From: Deltaproteobacteria bacterium UBA5756
GTDB taxonomy: Bacteria > Desulfobacterota > Syntrophorhabdia > Syntrophorhabdales > Syntrophorhabdaceae
Direction: 5' to 3'
DNA length: 7,961 nt
Assembly (NCBI GenBank): GCA_002418985.1
Contig: DIFE01000149.1
Location: 1-7,961 of the forward strand
How positions within the stretch are numbered: the first letter of the stretch is position 1; every line of letters starts with the position of its first letter. This document shows positions 5,608 through 7,961 of the stretch, one piece after another. The notes under the pieces are model-generated. The model worked only from the letters and a program-made list of their open reading frames with translations, was not told the DNA's origin and made no database searches. The translations under genes and the position numbers were made by a program.

Positions 5608-6795
5608 CTATCCTCCACAGGTTTCAAGGGCCTCCACGGCCGGCATGGTCTTGCCTTCAAGCAATTCGAGGAACGCGCCGCCGCCGGTGGATATGTAGGA
5701 TATCTTGTCGCTTACTCCGGCCTTATGAACGGCCGAATCCGTGTCGCCGCCACCTATGATCGAGAGCGCCCCTGACGCCGCCACGTCTTTCGCGAGACCG
5801 AAGGTCCCTTTGCTGAATGCCTCAAGTTCAAACATTCCCATGGGGCCGTTCCAGACGATCGTCTTCGCTTCTTTCACGGCTTCTCCAAAGATTTTCAGGG
5901 TTTCGGGCCCGATGTCGAGTCCGAGGGCATCCTTCGGTATACTGTCGACGGAGCAGACATTAACCGTGGCACCAGCTTCGGCCTTGTCGGCGACAAGACA
6001 ATCGACGGGCAGCAGAATCTTCACTTTCTTCGCCGCCGCCTTGTCCATGATGCTCTTCGCCTTGTCCAGCATGTCGGGTTCGCAGATGGACTTCCCGATC
6101 TCCTTCCCCATGGCCTTGAGAAAGGTAAACGCCATGCCGCCGCCTATTATGAGCATATTGACGGTGTCGACGAGATTTTCGAGGACACTGATCTTATCCG
6201 AGACCTTGGCGCCGCCGATGATTGCGGCAAGGGGCCTTGCGGGGTCTTTCATCGCCTTGTTGAAATAGTCGATCTCGTCTTTGAGCAAAAAGCCCGCGGC
6301 GCACGACTTCACCGCCTGTGTGATGGCCGAGTTGGAAGCGGCCTTGCGGTGGGCCACAGCGAAGGCGTCATCGATATAAACGTCGCAAAGTTTGGCGAGT
6401 TCGCGGGCAAACTCGGGATCGTTTTTCTCGTCGCCTATGTGGAACCGCAGGTTTTCGAGAAGAACAACGTCACCGGGCTTCATGGTGGCCACTGCCGCCG
6501 CCGCCTTCTCTCCGATGCAGTCCTCCACAAAGGGGACCTCTTTTCCAAGAAGCCCGGAAAGGCTTGCCGCGCAGGGCCTCAGTGTAAGTTTATCAACCCT
6601 CTGACCCTTCGGCCTTCCCATGTGTGACATAAGAACCAGTTTTGCACCCTTCTCCATGCAGTACCTGATAGTGCGAAGGTGTGCCTTGATCCGTGTCGTA
6701 TCGGTGATGTTGCCGCTCCCATCGACGGGGACGTTGAAATCAACGCGCATGAGTACTCGTTTCCCAGCAATGTCTACCTGTTCAATAGAATTCAT
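5608..6795 (-). CDS. pgk: Phosphoglycerate kinase
   Basis: A 395-residue, full-length cytoplasmic kinase that transfers phosphate from 1,3-bisphosphoglycerate to ADP. Family motifs in order: RVDFNVP (17-23), HMGRPKG (58-64) for the triose substrate, DDAFAVAHR (142-150), IGGAKVSDKI (193-202), WNGPMGMFE (315-323), and GGGDTDSAV (348-356) plus STGGGAFLELLEGK (369-382) for nucleotide binding and the C-terminal domain. The start ATG 6793-6795 is preceded by AGGAAGGGG. A longer frame reaching back into the end of gap adds 25 residues unlike the family, so I rejected it. It lies 23 bp after gap; its last two glycine codons (GGA GGA) double as the tpiA ribosome site. Confidence 0.97.
   Translation of the reverse strand: MNSIEQVDIAGKRVLMRVDFNVPVDGSGNITDTTRIKAHLRTIRYCMEKGAKLVLMSHMGRPKGQRVDKLTLRPCAASLSGLLGKEVPFVEDCIGEKAAAAVATMKPGDVVLLENLRFHIGDEKNDPEFARELAKLCDVYIDDAFAVAHRKAASNSAITQAVKSCAAGFLLKDEIDYFNKAMKDPARPLAAIIGGAKVSDKISVLENLVDTVNMLIIGGGMAFTFLKAMGKEIGKSICEPDMLDKAKSIMDKAAAKKVKILLPVDCLVADKAEAGATVNVCSVDSIPKDALGLDIGPETLKIFGEAVKEAKTIVWNGPMGMFELEAFSKGTFGLAKDVAASGALSIIGGGDTDSAVHKAGVSDKISYISTGGGAFLELLEGKTMPAVEALETCGG
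5611..5616 (-). promoter_or_regulatory. tpiA ribosome site inside the end of pgk
   Basis: GGAGGA, the last two codons of pgk, lies four bases before the tpiA ATG with the pgk TAG stop in between. It fixes the tpiA start at 5606 and suggests coupled translation of the two enzymes. Confidence 0.7.
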
Positions 6796-6818
6796 ATGTT
6801 CCCCTTCCTGTTCTTCTG

Positions 6819-7817
6819 TTATTTCATAACAAAGGACAATAGATCGAACATGCGGTTGGAGAAGCCCCACTCATTGTCATACCACGAGAGCACCTTGATC
6901 ATGTTCCCGCCTATCACTGTCGTATTGTCCATATCAACGATGGACGAATGGGGATTTCCATTAAAATCGCGGGAAACAAGAGGCTCTTCCGAACAAGCCA
7001 GGATCCCTTTCATGGGCCCTTCCGCATATTCTTTGAATTTCTTGTTTATATCTTCCTTTACTGCCTTGGTTGAAAGCGTCGCCACAAAATCGACGAGGGA
7101 GACGTTCGGTGTCGGAACCCTGATTGAAAGACCGTCGAGCCTCCCCTTGAGTTCCGGGATCACCTCGGCTATCGCCTTTGCGGCGCCTGTTGTCGTGGGT
7201 ATCATCGAGAGTGATGCCGAGCGTGCCCTGCGGAGGTCCTTGTGCGGCTCGTCCAGAACCACCTGGTCGTTCGTGAAGGAATGGATCGTCGTCATCAATC
7301 CGTACTCTATGCCAAATTCCTTCTGGAGGATCTTGACGATGGGCGCCAGGCAATTGGTTGTGCACGATCCCATGGAAATGACATCATGTTTTGTCTTGTC
7401 GTAGACCTCTTCGTTCACGCCAAGCACGAAGGTGACATCGGGACCTTTTGCCGGTGCCGATATGACAACCTTTTTCGCTCCGCCCTTGATATGCCTCTCC
7501 GCACCGGCCCGATCCGTAAACTTTCCGGTGCTCTCGAGGACAACATCGATACCCAGATCTTTCCAGGGAAGGGATTCGGGCTCTTTCATCGCATAAGCTT
7601 TGATTTCCTTTCCATCGATGATGATGGCGTCTTCCTTATGTTTTACCTCAGCGTTCATAATGCCGTGAACCGAGTCGTATTTCAGGAGATGGGCAAGCGT
7701 CCTGGGGTCTGTCAGATCGTTGACGGCAACAAATTCGACATCCTTTTTATTGAAACCAGCTCTCAGGACAAGTCTGCCAATCCTTCCAAAACCGTTAATT
7801 GCAACCCTTACGGACAT
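6819..7817 (-). CDS. gap: Glyceraldehyde-3-phosphate dehydrogenase
   Basis: A 332-residue type I GAPDH, full length. It oxidises glyceraldehyde 3-phosphate with NAD(P)+ and phosphate to 1,3-bisphosphoglycerate. The Rossmann motif is INGFGRIGR (7-15); Asp34 in AVNDLTD is the residue usually linked to NAD preference. Catalytic Cys152 is in SMGSCTTNC, slightly different from the common SNASCTTNC; His179 is in TTIHSFTNDQ. Downstream are HKDLRRARS, IPTTTGAAKA, and the C-terminal SWYDNEWGFSNR. The segment that reads DLPHKD in some NAD-dependent enzymes is DEPHKD here, so cofactor choice is not certain. ATG 7815-7817 is preceded by a strong GGGGAGG, five bases away. It is the first gene of the gap-pgk-tpiA-secG-tRNA unit, and the following pgk uses its product directly. 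Confidence 0.97.
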   Translation of the reverse strand: MSVRVAINGFGRIGRLVLRAGFNKKDVEFVAVNDLTDPRTLAHLLKYDSVHGIMNAEVKHKEDAIIIDGKEIKAYAMKEPESLPWKDLGIDVVLESTGKFTDRAGAERHIKGGAKKVVISAPAKGPDVTFVLGVNEEVYDKTKHDVISMGSCTTNCLAPIVKILQKEFGIEYGLMTTIHSFTNDQVVLDEPHKDLRRARSASLSMIPTTTGAAKAIAEVIPELKGRLDGLSIRVPTPNVSLVDFVATLSTKAVKEDINKKFKEYAEGPMKGILACSEEPLVSRDFNGNPHSSIVDMDNTTVIGGNMIKVLSWYDNEWGFSNRMFDLLSFVMK

Positions 7818-7842
7818 AGCAACCTCCCCTTATTTTTTTACA

Positions 7843-7871
7843 ATAGTAATCGAAAGAGTGTGTAATGTCAA
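7843..7871 (-). promoter_or_regulatory. Sigma70-like promoter of the gap operon
   Basis: On the minus strand a perfect -35 box TTGACA (7866-7871) is followed after 17 bases by TACTAT (7843-7848), which matches the -10 consensus at four of six positions. Transcription would begin near 7836, giving a short leader of about 19 nt that holds the gap ribosome site. It is the only convincing promoter upstream of the five-gene unit. Confidence 0.65.
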
Positions 7872-7953
7872 CCTCTTATTGGCACGAACCCGCGACAATA
7901 GAGGGGAGAGAGGGCTTTGGGTTCAAAACAAGAAAAGGAAAGGTCAACCTCTT
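7867..7953. repeat. 11-bp direct repeat upstream of gap
   Basis: GTCAACCTCTT occurs at 7867-7877 and again at 7943-7953, 76 bases apart. The first copy overlaps the -35 box of the gap promoter; on the transcribed strand each reads AAGAGGTTGAC. The pair could be a regulator site or two -35-like elements, but the second copy has no recognisable -10 box at 16-18 bases. The intervening stretch is pyrimidine-rich on the minus strand and shows nothing else I can name. Confidence 0.35.
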
Positions 7954-7961
7954 TCCGGACA

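Noticed and set aside
5607..5660. 18-residue N-terminal extension of triose-phosphate isomerase into pgk
   Set aside because: The family N-terminus begins at MSMWMVAGNWKMN with a good ribosome site; the extension has no family similarity and would overlap conserved pgk sequence.
6679..7865. Two long plus-strand frames opposite gap
   Set aside because: GAPDH is fully conserved on the minus strand; the opposite frames are a by-product of its codon composition.

Overview
The window looks like an ordinary chromosomal segment of a Gram-negative bacterium, probably a deltaproteobacterium in the broad sense (Desulfobacterota). This rests on the gap-pgk-tpiA-secG order, a multi-PAS sensor with a DcmR-type (MEDS) sensory domain, an exported hydrolase and lipoprotein pair, and a palindromic intergenic repeat of the CATTCCGGCG type. 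The assignment to a group is inference and of modest confidence.

Layout from left to right. Positions 1-161 hold a small non-coding element with near-identical inverted ends and an internal hairpin, followed by a 19-nt tandem repeat at 160-204. A small predicted lipoprotein gene (204-758, minus) and an exported alpha/beta hydrolase of the homoserine O-acetyltransferase-like family (852-1898, plus) diverge from a compact intergenic region. That region contains two overlapping, mirror-image promoters built on one inverted repeat (788-817), plus a 12-bp perfect palindrome (771-782). Convergent with the hydrolase, 15 bp away, lies a 611-residue sensor (1914-3749, minus) with an N-terminal MEDS domain and three PAS domains but no output domain. 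Next comes a gene for a small C-terminally membrane-anchored zinc-ribbon protein (3947-4354, minus).

The right half is one tight minus-strand transcription unit: gap (6819-7817), pgk (5608-6795), tpiA (4851-5606), secG (4534-4854) and tRNA-Leu(GAG) (4444-4525). A good sigma70-like promoter lies in front of gap. The three enzymes carry out consecutive or connected steps of lower glycolysis and gluconeogenesis (triose-phosphate interconversion, glyceraldehyde 3-phosphate oxidation, the first substrate-level ATP step). SecG is an accessory subunit of the Sec translocon. pgk and tpiA are separated by one base, tpiA and secG overlap by four bases, and the tRNA starts eight bases after the secG stop, so all are likely co-transcribed and partly translationally coupled.

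I see no CRISPR array, transposase, phage gene, toxin-antitoxin pair or defence system. The points most worth a second look are the mirror-symmetric divergent promoter, the sensor that stops without an output domain, the exported MetX-like hydrolase, and the inverted-repeat element at the left edge.
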